Source of the DNA: Variovorax sp. OAS795
Lineage (GTDB): Bacteria > Pseudomonadota > Gammaproteobacteria > Burkholderiales > Burkholderiaceae_C
DNA length: 64,000 nt
Assembly: GCF_040546685.1 (NCBI RefSeq)
Contig: NZ_JBEPOH010000001.1
Span: 4,526,001 to 4,590,000 of the forward strand
Reading direction: 5' to 3'
In this document: positions 43,170-52,364 of the stretch, piece by piece
Numbering within the stretch: position 1 is the first letter of the stretch
Layout: every line of letters begins with the position of its first letter
Made by a program: the position numbers and the translations under genes
Notes under the pieces: generated by a model
What the model was told of the DNA's origin: nothing
What the model saw: the letters and a program-made list of their open reading frames with translations, nothing else
Database searches by the model: none

Positions 43170-44537
43170 CTATCTCCTCAGGAACTCGGGGGAGACCAGC
43201 AACAGCGCCAGGGCGGTGCTGCCGCTGTCCGCGCGGGCGATCGCGTCCGCGGTGGCCGCGCCCAGCGCGCCGCCCGGCAGGACCCGGGGCGCCAGCGCCC
43301 TGGCGTCGACGGCATCGCCGGCCTGCTCGGCAAAGCGCTGCGCGGCTTCCACGCGCCGGATCAGCGCGTCGGGCGCGGCCCAGGTGCCGGCCAGGTCGCC
43401 ATAGCCGGCCGGCGAGCCGGGCCGCCACACGGGCTGGCCGAGCTGGTTCATGAGCGTGGTGGATTGCCTCGGCGGCAGCTCGCGCCGTCCTGCCGCGCGC
43501 AGGCTGGAAATGCCCCAGTCCCACGGCGACTTGAACTTGGCCGGCACGGGCTGCCAGGCCTCGGGCGACGCGACCAGTTCGCGGTACACGCGCGGCAGGT
43601 CTCCGCCGGTGCGTGAGAAGGTGTCGGCCAGGCGCTGCACCAGCGCGGGCGGGGGATCGTCGGCAACGAAGTGGCGCGCGAGCTTGGTCGCGACGTGGCG
43701 GGCCGTTGCCAGTGCGGTGGCCAGGTCGTGGATGATGGCCAACGCCTGCTCTTCGCCGCCCTCGGCGTAGCTGCGGCCGAGCACCGTCCGGGCGCCGGGC
43801 TCATGCAAGGCGCGCACGAAGCGGAAGGGGGCTTCATTGCCCTTGTCCGGTTCATCGGCCGGCAGCGTCAAGCCGGTGAGTGCGCGCGCGAACTCGGTCA
43901 CGTCGTCTTGCGTGTAGCCGCTGCGCACGCCCAGCGTGTGCAGCTCGAGGATCTCGCGCGCCAGGTTCTCGTTGAGGCCGCGCACGCGCGCCTGCCGCTC
44001 CTGCGCACGCTGGGCGGCGGGACTGCCGGGGCCGACCGATTGGGCCTGGTCCAGGTACAGCAGCATGGCCGGGTGGCGCACCGCGGCCAGCAGCAGGTCT
44101 TCGAAGCGGCCGAGCACGTTCGGGCGAATCGCGTCGGCTTCGAAACCGCCCGCAAGGCCCACCACCAGCAGCTTGTCGACCGACACGGCAAAGTGGTTGG
44201 ACCAGAAGTGAACGAGGCGCTCCACGAAGGGCGCGGAGGCCTGCAGGGCGCTGTGGGTGCGCGCGGCCACGGCCGCCACGTAGTCGTCCCGGCCCTGGCG
44301 AAGGTAGGCTTCGCGAATGCCGGCGCGCTGGCCCTCGGGGGCCTGCCTGACCGCGCGCTGCTGCGCGAGCCAGGCCTCGACCAACGCGGGCGTGTGCGCC
44401 GCGGACTGCCACGGCGCGGGCAACGCCTCGAAGCGATCGAGCTGCGAAAGCAGCCACCGCTGCGGGTCGGCCGGCGCCGGCTCGTCGGGCCGGGCGCCGA
44501 GGCCGAACCGGTTCAGGGCAATCGCGGGAGCGCTCAT
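43170..44537 (-). CDS. DUF1800 family protein
   Basis: The 455-residue protein fits DUF1800: N-terminal ALNRFGLGARPDEP, then RQAPEGQRAGIREAYLRQG, the core FVERLVHFWSNHFAVSVDK and ENLAREILELHTLGVRSGYTQDDVTEFARALTGL. No signal peptide is evident at the chosen start ATG 44537. It is the upstream member of the DUF1501/DUF1800 pair, which are always adjacent in beta-proteobacteria. It starts 81 bases after the BMP receptor gene stop, with its own possible promoter. Confidence 0.9.
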   Translation of the reverse strand: MSAPAIALNRFGLGARPDEPAPADPQRWLLSQLDRFEALPAPWQSAAHTPALVEAWLAQQRAVRQAPEGQRAGIREAYLRQGRDDYVAAVAARTHSALQASAPFVERLVHFWSNHFAVSVDKLLVVGLAGGFEADAIRPNVLGRFEDLLLAAVRHPAMLLYLDQAQSVGPGSPAAQRAQERQARVRGLNENLAREILELHTLGVRSGYTQDDVTEFARALTGLTLPADEPDKGNEAPFRFVRALHEPGARTVLGRSYAEGGEEQALAIIHDLATALATARHVATKLARHFVADDPPPALVQRLADTFSRTGGDLPRVYRELVASPEAWQPVPAKFKSPWDWGISSLRAAGRRELPPRQSTTLMNQLGQPVWRPGSPAGYGDLAGTWAAPDALIRRVEAAQRFAEQAGDAVDARALAPRVLPGGALGAATADAIARADSGSTALALLLVSPEFLRR

Positions 44538-44618
44538 CGCGGCATTGTGATGCCGCGGGTCGCAACTGAAAATGTCGCGCGCGTTTCCGGAAGGTAAAGC
44601 GAGCGCGGCTGCTGCTGC

Positions 44619-45791
44619 CTACTTCTTGTCGCCGCCCGGCACCTTGCCTTCCACGCCCTTGACGTAGAAGTTCACGCCCGAAAGAAACTTGTCGTCGGCC
44701 ACGGCGTCCTTGGCAACCACTTCCTTGCCATCCTGGCCGAGGATCGGGCCCTTCCAGATCACGAAGCTGCCGTCCTTCAGGCCCTTCTTCACTTCCTCGA
44801 CCTTGGCCTTGGTTTCGGCCGGCACGTCTTCGGCGATCGAGACGATGTCGATGGCGCCTTCCTTCACGCCCCACCAGCTCTGGCCCGTGGCCCACTTGCC
44901 GTCGAGCGCGTCCTGCGTGGCCTTGATGTAGTACGGGGCCCAGTTGATGGTGGCCGAGGCCAGGTGGGCCTTGGGGCCATAGGCGGTCATGTCCGAATCC
45001 CAGCCGAACGCGCGCTTGCCTTTTTCCTGCGCGGTCTTGAGCACGGCCGGCGAGTCGGTGTTCTGGAACAGCACGTCGGCGCCGCCGTTGATGAGGGCGG
45101 TGGCGGCTTCGGTTTCCTTCGGCGGGCTGAACCATTCGTTGACCCACACCACCTTGGTGGTGATCTTCGGGTTGACCGACTGGGCACCCATCGTGAAGCT
45201 GTTGATGTTGCGCAGCACCTCGGGAATGGGCACCGAGCCCACCACGCCCAGCGTGTTGGTCTTGGTCATGGCACCGGCGATCACGCCGGCCATGTAGGCG
45301 CCTTCATAGGTGCGGCTGTCGTAGGTGCGCATGTTCTCGGCCGTCTTGTAGCCGGTGGCATGCTCGAACTTCACGTCCTTGCTGTCGGTCGCCACCTTGA
45401 GCATGGGCTCCATGTAGCCGAAGGTGGTGCCGAAGATCAGCTTGTTGCCCTGGCCGACCATGTCGCGGAACACGCGCTCGGCGTCGGCGCCTTCGGGCAC
45501 GCTCTCGACGAAGGTGGTCTTGATCTTGTCGCCGAATTCCTTCTCGAGCGCCTTGCGGCCGTTGTCATGCGCAAAGGTCCAGCCGCCGTCTCCCACCGGG
45601 CCGATGTAGGCGAATGCGATGTTGAGCGGCGCAGCCGGTGCCGGTGCGGCGGCCGCGGGTGCCGGCGCCGGTGCGGGCGTGGCGGCCGGTGCAGCGGCTT
45701 CCTCTTTCTTGCCGCAGCCGATCAGGGCCGCCGAAGCGACCGCCGTGAGGGCGGCCAGCTTGAGCAGGGAGCGCTTGTTCAGATCATTCAT
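44619..45791 (-). CDS. BMP-family ABC-transporter receptor (lipoprotein), copy 2
   Basis: The 390-residue precursor has a lipobox (ALIGC, Cys26) and an Ala/Pro-rich spacer, so it is a lipid-anchored receptor. The BMP domain matches copy 1: IAFAYIGPVGDGGWTFAHDNGRK, TTFVESVPEGADAERVFRDM, GTTFGYMEPMLKVATDSK, MTKTNTLGVVGSVPIPEVLRNINSF. Ligands of this family are nucleosides or purine bases. It is 49 bases after the permease gene (45841) on the same strand and forms the receptor of the nucleoside ABC system; the ATPase gene is 48244-49782. Confidence 0.92.
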   Translation of the reverse strand: MNDLNKRSLLKLAALTAVASAALIGCGKKEEAAAPAATPAPAPAPAAAAPAPAAPLNIAFAYIGPVGDGGWTFAHDNGRKALEKEFGDKIKTTFVESVPEGADAERVFRDMVGQGNKLIFGTTFGYMEPMLKVATDSKDVKFEHATGYKTAENMRTYDSRTYEGAYMAGVIAGAMTKTNTLGVVGSVPIPEVLRNINSFTMGAQSVNPKITTKVVWVNEWFSPPKETEAATALINGGADVLFQNTDSPAVLKTAQEKGKRAFGWDSDMTAYGPKAHLASATINWAPYYIKATQDALDGKWATGQSWWGVKEGAIDIVSIAEDVPAETKAKVEEVKKGLKDGSFVIWKGPILGQDGKEVVAKDAVADDKFLSGVNFYVKGVEGKVPGGDKK

Positions 45792-45840
45792 TGTCGGAAA
45801 TCCTCAAAAAGGACAGGTTGGCGGAAATCGAGATGCGAGA

Positions 45841-46761
45841 TTATGAGCCGGGGTAGAACGGCTTCCCTATCGAGGCCGGCATGTTGATGCGGATGAAGGC
45901 CGGATTGCGCGAGATCAGCGCCAGCACCACGATGGGCGCGATGTACTGCAGCATGCTGAGAAACTGCGGCGGCACGTCGACGCCGCTGCTCTGAAGGTGG
46001 AAGCCCAGCATCGAGACGCCGCCGAACAGGTAGGCGCCCAGCAGCACGCGGATCGGCCGCCAGGTGGCAAAGGTGGTGAGCGCCAGCGCGATCCAGCCGC
46101 GGCCGGCCACCATGCCTTCGACCCAGAGCGGCGTATACACGGTCGAGAGGTAGGCACCGGCGAGCCCGCACAGCGCACCGCCGACGATGACCGCCAGGAA
46201 GCGGATGCGCCGCACCGGATAACCGAGCGCATGCGCCGATTCGGGCGACTCGCCGACCGAGCGCAGCACCAGCCCGGCGCGTGTGCGGTAGAGAAACCAG
46301 ATGAGCCCGAAAGTCAGGACGACCGCGAAATACACCATGGGGTGGTGGCGGAACAGCGCGGGTCCGACGAGCGGAATGTCGCTGAGCACCGGCACGGCAT
46401 AAGACACGCTCTCGGGCAGCTTGGCCTGCACGAAGTTGATGCCCACGAAGGCCGAGAAGCCGACGCCGAAGAGGCTGAGCGCAAGCCCGGTCGCGTACTG
46501 GTTGGTGTTGAGCCAGATCACCAGCACCCCGAAGAAGGCCGCGAGCAGCGCCCCGGCCGCCATGCCTGCCAGGAAGCCGAGCCAGGGGTTGTGCGTGATG
46601 ACGACCGTCGCGAAGCCCGCGATGGCGGCGCAGAGCATCATGCCCTCGGCGCCGAGGTTGACGATGCCGGCTTTCTCGTTGATGAGGAGGCCCAGTGCGG
46701 CGATCGCCAGGACGGTGCCGGCGCTGAGGGTGGAACCTAGCAGGAGTGCGTAGCTGTCCAT
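45841..46761 (-). CDS. Nucleoside ABC-transporter permease (YufQ/NupQ type)
   Basis: The 306-residue protein has eight or more TM helices of the BPD_transp_2 (branched-chain/nucleoside) family. Motifs include LGSTLSAGTVLAIAALGLLINEKAGIVNLGAEGMMLCAAIAGF, GESPESAHALGYPVRRIRF (EAA-like loop) and VEGMVAGRGWIALALTTFATWRPIRVLLGAYLFGG. It is the second permease of the heterodimeric pair with the gene at 47100. The two permease genes are split by the palindromic repeats at 46812-47042. The ATG at 46761 starts MDSYALLLG. Confidence 0.92.
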   Translation of the reverse strand: MDSYALLLGSTLSAGTVLAIAALGLLINEKAGIVNLGAEGMMLCAAIAGFATVVITHNPWLGFLAGMAAGALLAAFFGVLVIWLNTNQYATGLALSLFGVGFSAFVGINFVQAKLPESVSYAVPVLSDIPLVGPALFRHHPMVYFAVVLTFGLIWFLYRTRAGLVLRSVGESPESAHALGYPVRRIRFLAVIVGGALCGLAGAYLSTVYTPLWVEGMVAGRGWIALALTTFATWRPIRVLLGAYLFGGVSMLGFHLQSSGVDVPPQFLSMLQYIAPIVVLALISRNPAFIRINMPASIGKPFYPGS

Positions 46762-46811
46762 GTCATTTGCTCCAGCACTGGTTGCTTGATTGACGTTGTT
46801 GTTCAGGGCGA

Positions 46812-46905
46812 GTGCACAGGCCACCGGGTACTCCCCTCCGCGAATGTCCCCCGGCTTCGCCTCCTCCTTTATTTCGCTGCGGGGAGCACCCGGCGCCCTG
46901 TGCAC
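46812..46905 (-). repeat. Palindromic interspersed repeat, copy A
   Basis: Read on the minus strand, the unit begins TGCACAGGGCGCCGGGT and ends ACCCGGTGGCCTGTGCA, so its ends are inverted repeats differing at only two positions. The core has GCGAAATAAAGGAGGAGG, then GGGGACATTCGCGGAG. The same core is in copy B, in the opposite direction. No ORF; probably a REP/BIME-like or MITE-like element. Confidence 0.75.
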
Positions 46906-46958
46906 ACCAGGCGCTGCGGTTGTTCCGCCCGATCAACCACCGCCGTGTACAACGAGCA

Positions 46959-47042
46959 CGCCGATGGGGTGCCTTGCGCAGCGAAATAAAGGGGGAGGCC
47001 GCAGGCCGGAGGACATTCGCGGAGAAAGGTACCCCGTCGGCG
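46959..47042 (+). repeat. Palindromic interspersed repeat, copy B
   Basis: The unit has ends CGCCGATGGGGTGCC and GGTACCCCGTCGGCG, which pair apart from two positions. The core reads GCGAAATAAAGGGGGAGG and GAGGACATTCGCGGAG, the same as copy A with small changes but different outer ends. The two copies face each other across a 53-base spacer, like a paired REP/BIME. Confidence 0.75.
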
Positions 47043-47099
47043 GGATCGCGCCCCGAACAAGTACGCACAGCGCGGCGAACATAAGTACAGGCGTTCATC

Positions 47100-48251
47100 C
47101 TAGAGCGCTCCTTCAGTAGAACGCGCAGCAGGCGCAGTCATCGGCGTGCTGGCCTGCAGCGAAGAAGTCGCCCCTCCGGCCGTGGGTGCCTTGACGGCCG
47201 CCTTGCCCCGGATGCGATAGGCGATGAGCGTGTCGCAGGCCAGCAGCGTGAACAGCAGCAGCCCCTGGAACACGCCCGTGAGCGACTTGGGCAGGCCGAG
47301 CCGCGATTGCGCGAGCTCGCCGCCGATGTAGAACATGCTCATGAGGATGGCCGAGAACACCATGCCCACCGGATGCAGCCGGCCGACGAAGGCCACGATG
47401 ATGGCCGCGAAGCCATAGCCCGCCGGCACGTACGGCGTGAGCTGGCCCAGCGGGCCCGCGACTTCGAGTGCGCCGGCCAGGCCCGCCGCGCCGCCCGAGG
47501 TGAGCAGCGCGATCCAGATGGCGCGCCGTGCCGAGAAACCCGCATACCGCGCGGCCGCCGGCGCAAGACCGCCGACCTGCTGCGCAAAACCCGCGCGCGT
47601 GCGGAACAGGAACACCCAGAGCGCACCCACGCCCAGCAGCGCGATGATCAGCCCGATGCTCACGCGCGAACCCTTGAAAAGGCGCGGGATCTGCGTCACC
47701 GCCTCGAAGGTCTTGGACTGCGGGAAGTTGTAGCCCTGCGGATCCTTCCAGGGGCCGAACACCATGTAGCCGAGCAGCAGCGTCGCCACGTACACCAGCA
47801 TCAGGCTCACCAGGATTTCGTTCGCGTTGAATCGGTCGCGCAGGAACGCCACGATACCGGCCCACAGCATGCCGCCGACCGTGCCCGCGACCAGGATGGC
47901 CACCACGATCCACGAGCCCGTGGTCTTGTCGGCCAGCAGCGCCACGCCGCCCGCGGCAATCGCGCCGAACACGAACTGGCCCTCGGCGCCGATGTTCCAG
48001 ACATTCGAGCGGAAGCACACCGCGAGGCCGAGCGCGATGATGAGCAGCGGCGTTGCCTTGATCGTGAGTTCGCCGATCGCGTAGCCGCTCTTGATGGGTT
48101 CGTAGAAGAACACCAGCAGGCCCTTCACCGGGTCCTTGCCGAGCGCGGCGAACAGCGCCACGCCGATCAGCACCGTGATCAGCAGCGCCAGGATCGGCGA
48201 GGCGAAGGTCCAGAAGCGCGAAAGCTCCGGACGGGGTTCGAGCTTAAGCAT
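47100..48251 (-). CDS. Nucleoside ABC-transporter permease (YufP/NupP type)
   Basis: The 383-residue protein has an N-terminal helix (ILALLITVLIGVALFAALG), then the BPD_transp_2 core: PLLIIALGLAVCFRSNVWNIGAEGQFVFGAIAAGGVALLA, RDRFNANEILVSLMLVYVATLL, GAAGLAGALEVAGPLGQLTPYVPAGYGFAAIIVAFVG. It is the first permease of the pair. It has a long hydrophilic tail (about 30 residues) rich in Ala/Pro/Thr that is probably disordered. Its start overlaps the ATPase stop by eight bases, showing coupling. Confidence 0.92.
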   Translation of the reverse strand: MLKLEPRPELSRFWTFASPILALLITVLIGVALFAALGKDPVKGLLVFFYEPIKSGYAIGELTIKATPLLIIALGLAVCFRSNVWNIGAEGQFVFGAIAAGGVALLADKTTGSWIVVAILVAGTVGGMLWAGIVAFLRDRFNANEILVSLMLVYVATLLLGYMVFGPWKDPQGYNFPQSKTFEAVTQIPRLFKGSRVSIGLIIALLGVGALWVFLFRTRAGFAQQVGGLAPAAARYAGFSARRAIWIALLTSGGAAGLAGALEVAGPLGQLTPYVPAGYGFAAIIVAFVGRLHPVGMVFSAILMSMFYIGGELAQSRLGLPKSLTGVFQGLLLFTLLACDTLIAYRIRGKAAVKAPTAGGATSSLQASTPMTAPAARSTEGAL

Positions 48252-49782
48252 GGGTGGGTTCCTTCACTGCGGCCGATGCGCCGCCGCGGTCCCAGAGGCC
48301 GCTCATCCATTCACCGATCTGCGGCAGCGTGGCGGCGGCGCGGTCGATCGAGGGCGACAGCCGCCCCTTGGCAATCACGTGCAGCCGGTCGCTGATGTCG
48401 AACAGCTCGTCGAGCTCTTCGCTGACCACCAGCACCGCGCAGCCCGCATCGCGCAGCGCAAGGATCTCGCTGCGGATCAGCGCCGCCGCGCCCACGTCCA
48501 CGCCCCAGGTCGGCTGCGAGACGATGAAGAGCTTGGGGTTGGCGTCGATCTCGCGGCCGACGATGTACTTCTGCAGGTTGCCGCCCGAGAGCGAGCGCGC
48601 CGCCGCGCCGGGCCCGCCCGCCTTGACGTTGAAGCGCGCAATGATGGCCTTGGCATGCGCCTCGAGCGCCGCCGTCCGGATCCACCCGCCCTTGCCCACC
48701 GCGTTGCTGCGCGTGAGCAGCAGGTTGTGCGCGAGCCCCAGCGTGGGCACCGCGCCGCGGCCCAGCCGCTCCTCGGGCACGAAGTGCAGGCCCATGGCGC
48801 GCCGCGCGCGCGGCCGCAGCCGGCCGGCCGGTTTGCCGAACACCTGCACCATGGCCGCATCGGCCCGCACGTCTTCGCCCGAAAGCGTGTAGAGCAGCTC
48901 CTTCTGGCCGTTGCCCGACACCCCCGCGATGCCGACCACCTCGCCGGCCCGCACCTGGAACGAGATGCCTTCGAGGTCCACCCCGAACTGGTCTTCGCGC
49001 GCAAGCGTGAGCGCATCGACGCGCAGCGCCACCGCGCCAGCATGCACCGGCCGGTGCTGCAGGGGCGGCGGCTCGCTGCCGATCATCAACCGCGAGAGCG
49101 ACTCGTTGCTTTCGTTCTGCGGGTTGCACACGCCCGTGACCTTGCCGCCGCGCAGCACCGTGCAGGCCGTGCACAGCTCGCGGATCTCGTGCAGCTTGTG
49201 GCTGATGTAGAGAATGCTGCAGCCTTCGGAAGACAGCTTGTTGAGCACGCCGAACAGCTTGACCACGGCCTGCGGCGTGAGCACCGAGGTCGGCTCGTCC
49301 AGGATCAGCAGCTTGGGGTTGGTGAGCAGCGCGCGGATGATCTCGACCCGCTGCATCTCGCCCACCGACAGCGTGTGCACCGGCCGCGAAGGATCGATGT
49401 CCAGCCCGTATTCGCTCGCCTTGGCCGTGATGCTGCGCGCCACCTCGGCCAGCTGCAGCGACTTGTCAAGGCCCAGCCACACGTTCTCGGCCACGGTGAG
49501 CGTGTCGAACAGGCTGAAGTGCTGGAACACCATGCTGATGCCCAGCGCCCTCGCCTGCTGCGGATTCTTCAACGCAACGGCCTGGCCGTCGAAGGTGACC
49601 GTGCCTTCGTCCGGCTTGACCGAGCCGTAGATGATCTTCATCAGCGTCGACTTGCCGGCGCCGTTCTCGCCGAGCACGGCATGGATCTCGCCCGGTGCCA
49701 CGGCCAGCGAGATGTCGCTGTTGGCCACCACCGCGGGGTAGCGCTTGGTGATGTTCGCGAGCTGGAGTCTGGGGGTTGTCAT
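48244..49782 (-). CDS. Nucleoside ABC-transporter ATPase (YufO/NupO type, two nucleotide-binding domains)
   Basis: The 512-residue protein has two ABC domains. The first has Walker A LGENGAGKST (37-46), signature LSVGEMQR and LLILDEPTSVLTPQ; the second is degenerate, with IAGVSGNGQKELLYTLSG in place of Walker A and signature LSGGNLQK. This is the usual pattern for purine nucleoside and ribose-type ATPases. It ends with DRAAATLPQIGEWMSGLW. ATG 49782 starts MTTPRLQLANITKRYPAVVAN. It is 98 bases after the AzgA-like permease gene. Confidence 0.94.
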   Translation of the reverse strand: MTTPRLQLANITKRYPAVVANSDISLAVAPGEIHAVLGENGAGKSTLMKIIYGSVKPDEGTVTFDGQAVALKNPQQARALGISMVFQHFSLFDTLTVAENVWLGLDKSLQLAEVARSITAKASEYGLDIDPSRPVHTLSVGEMQRVEIIRALLTNPKLLILDEPTSVLTPQAVVKLFGVLNKLSSEGCSILYISHKLHEIRELCTACTVLRGGKVTGVCNPQNESNESLSRLMIGSEPPPLQHRPVHAGAVALRVDALTLAREDQFGVDLEGISFQVRAGEVVGIAGVSGNGQKELLYTLSGEDVRADAAMVQVFGKPAGRLRPRARRAMGLHFVPEERLGRGAVPTLGLAHNLLLTRSNAVGKGGWIRTAALEAHAKAIIARFNVKAGGPGAAARSLSGGNLQKYIVGREIDANPKLFIVSQPTWGVDVGAAALIRSEILALRDAGCAVLVVSEELDELFDISDRLHVIAKGRLSPSIDRAAATLPQIGEWMSGLWDRGGASAAVKEPTHA

Positions 49783-49880
49783 GCCGGGTTTCGTGGGTTT
49801 GTCTCGTTCAACATCAACATGCGGGAACAGCCATGAGTTTAATGACGTCCCGCGTCCATCGGCGCCCGACGGCGCTCCGC

Positions 49881-51287
49881 TCAGTGTCCTCCTACATAGG
49901 CGAACTTGAACAGGAAAATCGCCGCGATCACCCACACCATCGCATGCACTTCCCGTGCCCGGCCCGTGAAAAGCTTGAGCACCGCGTAGGTGATGAAGCC
50001 GAAGGCCAGGCCGTTGGCGATCGAGTAGGTGAAAGGCATGGCCAGCGCGGTCACCACGGCCGGGATCACCTCGGTCGTGTCTTCCCATTCGAGCTCGACC
50101 AGGTCGCGCAGCATCAGGCAGCCCACGAAGAGCAATGCCGGTGCGGTGGCATAGGCCGGCACCGAGCCCGCGAGCGGCGAGATCATGAGGCAGGCGAGAA
50201 AGAGCACCGCCACCACCACGGCCGTGAGGCCGGTGCGCCCGCCGGCCTGCACGCCCGCCGCGCTTTCGACGTAGGCCGTGGTGCTCGAGGTGCCGAGCAG
50301 CGAGCCCGCGAAGATGGCGCCGCTGTCGGCCAGCAGGGCCTTGTTCATGCGCTCCATCTTGCCGGGCACGAGCAGGCCGGCGCGCTTGGCCACGCCCATC
50401 AGGGTGCCGGTGGCGTCGAACATCTCGACCAGGAAGAACACCAGCACCACGTTCAGGATGCCGCCCTTGAGCGCGCCCAGTATGTCCAGCTGCATGAAGG
50501 TGGGCGCGATCGACGGCGGCGCATCGAACACGCCATGGAACTTGTTGCCGCCGAAGAAGAACGACAGCACCGTCACCAGCATGATGCCGATCAGGATGGC
50601 GCCGCGCACCTTGAGCCGGTCGAGCACCACGATGACCAGGAAGCCCAGCGTCGCGAGCACCACCGGCGCCGAATGCAGGTCGCCCAGCGTGACGAAGGTG
50701 GCCGGCGAGGCCGCCACCACGCCCGCGCTCTTGAGCGCGATGAGCGCGAGGAACATGCCGATGCCCACGGTGATCGCCGTTCGCAACGAATGCGGTATGC
50801 CCTGTATGAAAAGCTCCCGCAGCCCCGTGACCGTGACGATGAGGAACAGGCAGCCCGAGATGAACACCGCCCCCAGCGCCACCTGCCAGGTGTAGCCCAT
50901 GCCCAGCACCACCACGTAGGCGAAGTAGGCATTCAGGCCCATGCCCGGCGCCATGGCGATCGGATAGTTGGCGTACAGGCCCATGATCAGCGTGCCCAGC
51001 GCCGCGATCAGGCAGGTGGCCACGAAGACCGCGCCCTTCGGCATGCCGGCATCGCCGAGGATCGACGGGTTCACGAAGATGATGTAGGCCATCGTGAGGA
51101 AGGTGGTCAGCCCCGCGATGACTTCGGTGCGCACGGTGGTGTTGTGCTCGGTGAGCTTGAACATGCGTTCAAGCCAGTTCGCGTTGGCGTACGGCGCGGT
51201 GCCGGCCGCGCTGCGCGTGCGCGCGGCCTCGGTGCTCCCCGAGGCACGGGAGTCGGTGACCTTGGGCACCTCTTCAAACCTGTTCAT
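49881..51287 (-). CDS. NCS2/AzgA-family purine-base permease
   Basis: The 468-residue membrane protein matches the AzgA group (adenine/guanine/hypoxanthine): LTTFLTMAYIIFVNPSILGDAGMPKGAVFVATCLIAA, NYPIAMAPGMGLNAYFAY, GTSSTTAYVESAAGVQAGGRTGLTAVV, and RDLVELEWEDTTEVIPAVVTALAMPFTYSIANGLAFGF. About 13 TM helices. The ATG at 51287 has GGAG nine bases upstream; the earlier in-frame ATG at 51338 has none. It imports purine bases for the deaminases and XdhAB, and is adjacent to a LysR gene that may control it. Confidence 0.92.
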   Translation of the reverse strand: MNRFEEVPKVTDSRASGSTEAARTRSAAGTAPYANANWLERMFKLTEHNTTVRTEVIAGLTTFLTMAYIIFVNPSILGDAGMPKGAVFVATCLIAALGTLIMGLYANYPIAMAPGMGLNAYFAYVVVLGMGYTWQVALGAVFISGCLFLIVTVTGLRELFIQGIPHSLRTAITVGIGMFLALIALKSAGVVAASPATFVTLGDLHSAPVVLATLGFLVIVVLDRLKVRGAILIGIMLVTVLSFFFGGNKFHGVFDAPPSIAPTFMQLDILGALKGGILNVVLVFFLVEMFDATGTLMGVAKRAGLLVPGKMERMNKALLADSGAIFAGSLLGTSSTTAYVESAAGVQAGGRTGLTAVVVAVLFLACLMISPLAGSVPAYATAPALLFVGCLMLRDLVELEWEDTTEVIPAVVTALAMPFTYSIANGLAFGFITYAVLKLFTGRAREVHAMVWVIAAIFLFKFAYVGGH

Positions 51288-51365
51288 GTCGCTTGTCTCC
51301 AGCTGTTGTATTTGGCGATTGATTTCATCGTTGCCCATGCCGCGTCGCCGGCGCGGCCGAAGGCT

Positions 51366-52364
51366 TCAGGGCGGATCCGGAATCTCAGAGAAGGCGGCGC
51401 CGCGCGAGGCCGGGGCCGAGGCGGGTGGCGGCGCCGCAGGCCGCAGCGACGCCGCCACGCCCTTGATGCAGTCGCGCAGCCAGCGCGCGGAGCTCGACGA
51501 GTGGGTGCGCTCGTGCCAGAGCTGGTAGTACATGAGGCGCGGCAGCGCCACGGGGCAATCGAGGATCTTCACCGGCAGCCGCGCCGCGAAGCGCTCGCAA
51601 TACTGGCGGCCGGTGGTGAGCACCAGCAGGCTCGACGCCACCATGTCGGGAATGAGGCTGAAGTGCGCGCAGCGCGCGGTGATGTTGCGTTGCCGCCCGA
51701 GCTCGTCGAGCATCTGGTCGATGATGCCGCGCCCGCCCGGGTGCATGGGCGTGGGCGCGATGTGCTCGGCCGCGAGCCAGGTTTCCAGGTCCCAGCCGCG
51801 GCGCACCGCCGGATGGTCCTGGTTCACCAGAGACACCACCTCGTCGCCGAAGAGCCGCGCCATGTGAAGGTCTTCCGGCGGCTTCAGCCAGTTGCCGATC
51901 ACCAGGTCGACCTGCCCCAGGGCCAGGTGGCCGTGGTAGTCCGAATCGGGCGTGAGCGCGTGGATCTCGATCTGGCACAGCGGGGCTTCGCGCTTCACGT
52001 GCGCCACCAGCATCGGCAGGAAGAGCGGGTCCATGTAGTCGCTCGCCGCGATGCGGAAGGTGGTGGCCGCCGACTGCGGCTCGAAGCCGCGCGCATCGGA
52101 GAACAGCATCTCGGCGGCGCGCAGGATGCTGGCCGCGGGCTCGATCATGCGCAGGCCCGCATCGGTCGGCACCATGCCCGAGCCCGAGCGCACCAGCAGC
52201 GGATCGCCCGACAGCTCGCGCAAACGCTTCAGCGCGGCCGACACGGCCGGCTGGTACATGCCCAGGCGGATGGCGGCACGGGAGACGCTGCGGTCGGTCA
52301 GCACGGTGTGGAGCACCCGTATCAGATGAAGATCGATCTTGTCGAACAGGGCCTGGTCACGCAT
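51366..52364 (-). CDS. LysR-family regulator (purine locus)
   Basis: The 332-residue protein has the LysR helix DRSVSRAAIRLGMYQPAVSAALKRLRELSG (about 25-55) and an effector domain ending in a proline/alanine-rich tail of about 20 residues. The effector-domain segment PLFLPMLVAHVKREAPLCQIEIHALTPDSDYHGHLALGQVDLVIGNW is of the NodD/PcpR type. It lies between xdhB and the AzgA-like permease gene, all on the minus strand, so it may be in the same transcript and regulate purine genes. The effector is unknown (urate or hypoxanthine are plausible). Confidence 0.88.
   Translation of the reverse strand: MRDQALFDKIDLHLIRVLHTVLTDRSVSRAAIRLGMYQPAVSAALKRLRELSGDPLLVRSGSGMVPTDAGLRMIEPAASILRAAEMLFSDARGFEPQSAATTFRIAASDYMDPLFLPMLVAHVKREAPLCQIEIHALTPDSDYHGHLALGQVDLVIGNWLKPPEDLHMARLFGDEVVSLVNQDHPAVRRGWDLETWLAAEHIAPTPMHPGGRGIIDQMLDELGRQRNITARCAHFSLIPDMVASSLLVLTTGRQYCERFAARLPVKILDCPVALPRLMYYQLWHERTHSSSSARWLRDCIKGVAASLRPAAPPPASAPASRGAAFSEIPDPP

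Larger units (their letters stand above)
46762..47099. other. 338-base intergenic region between the two permease genes
   Basis: This gap holds the two palindromic repeats described separately, with a 53-base spacer (46906-46958) and about 50 bases on each side. The small ORFs within have no homology and are artefacts of the repeat. No promoter or T-run terminator is obvious. The permease genes would normally be adjacent, so the repeats look like an insertion. Confidence 0.85.

Noticed and set aside
46786..47084. Small ORFs within the palindromic repeats
   Set aside because: They occur in several frames and both strands and reflect the repeat itself.
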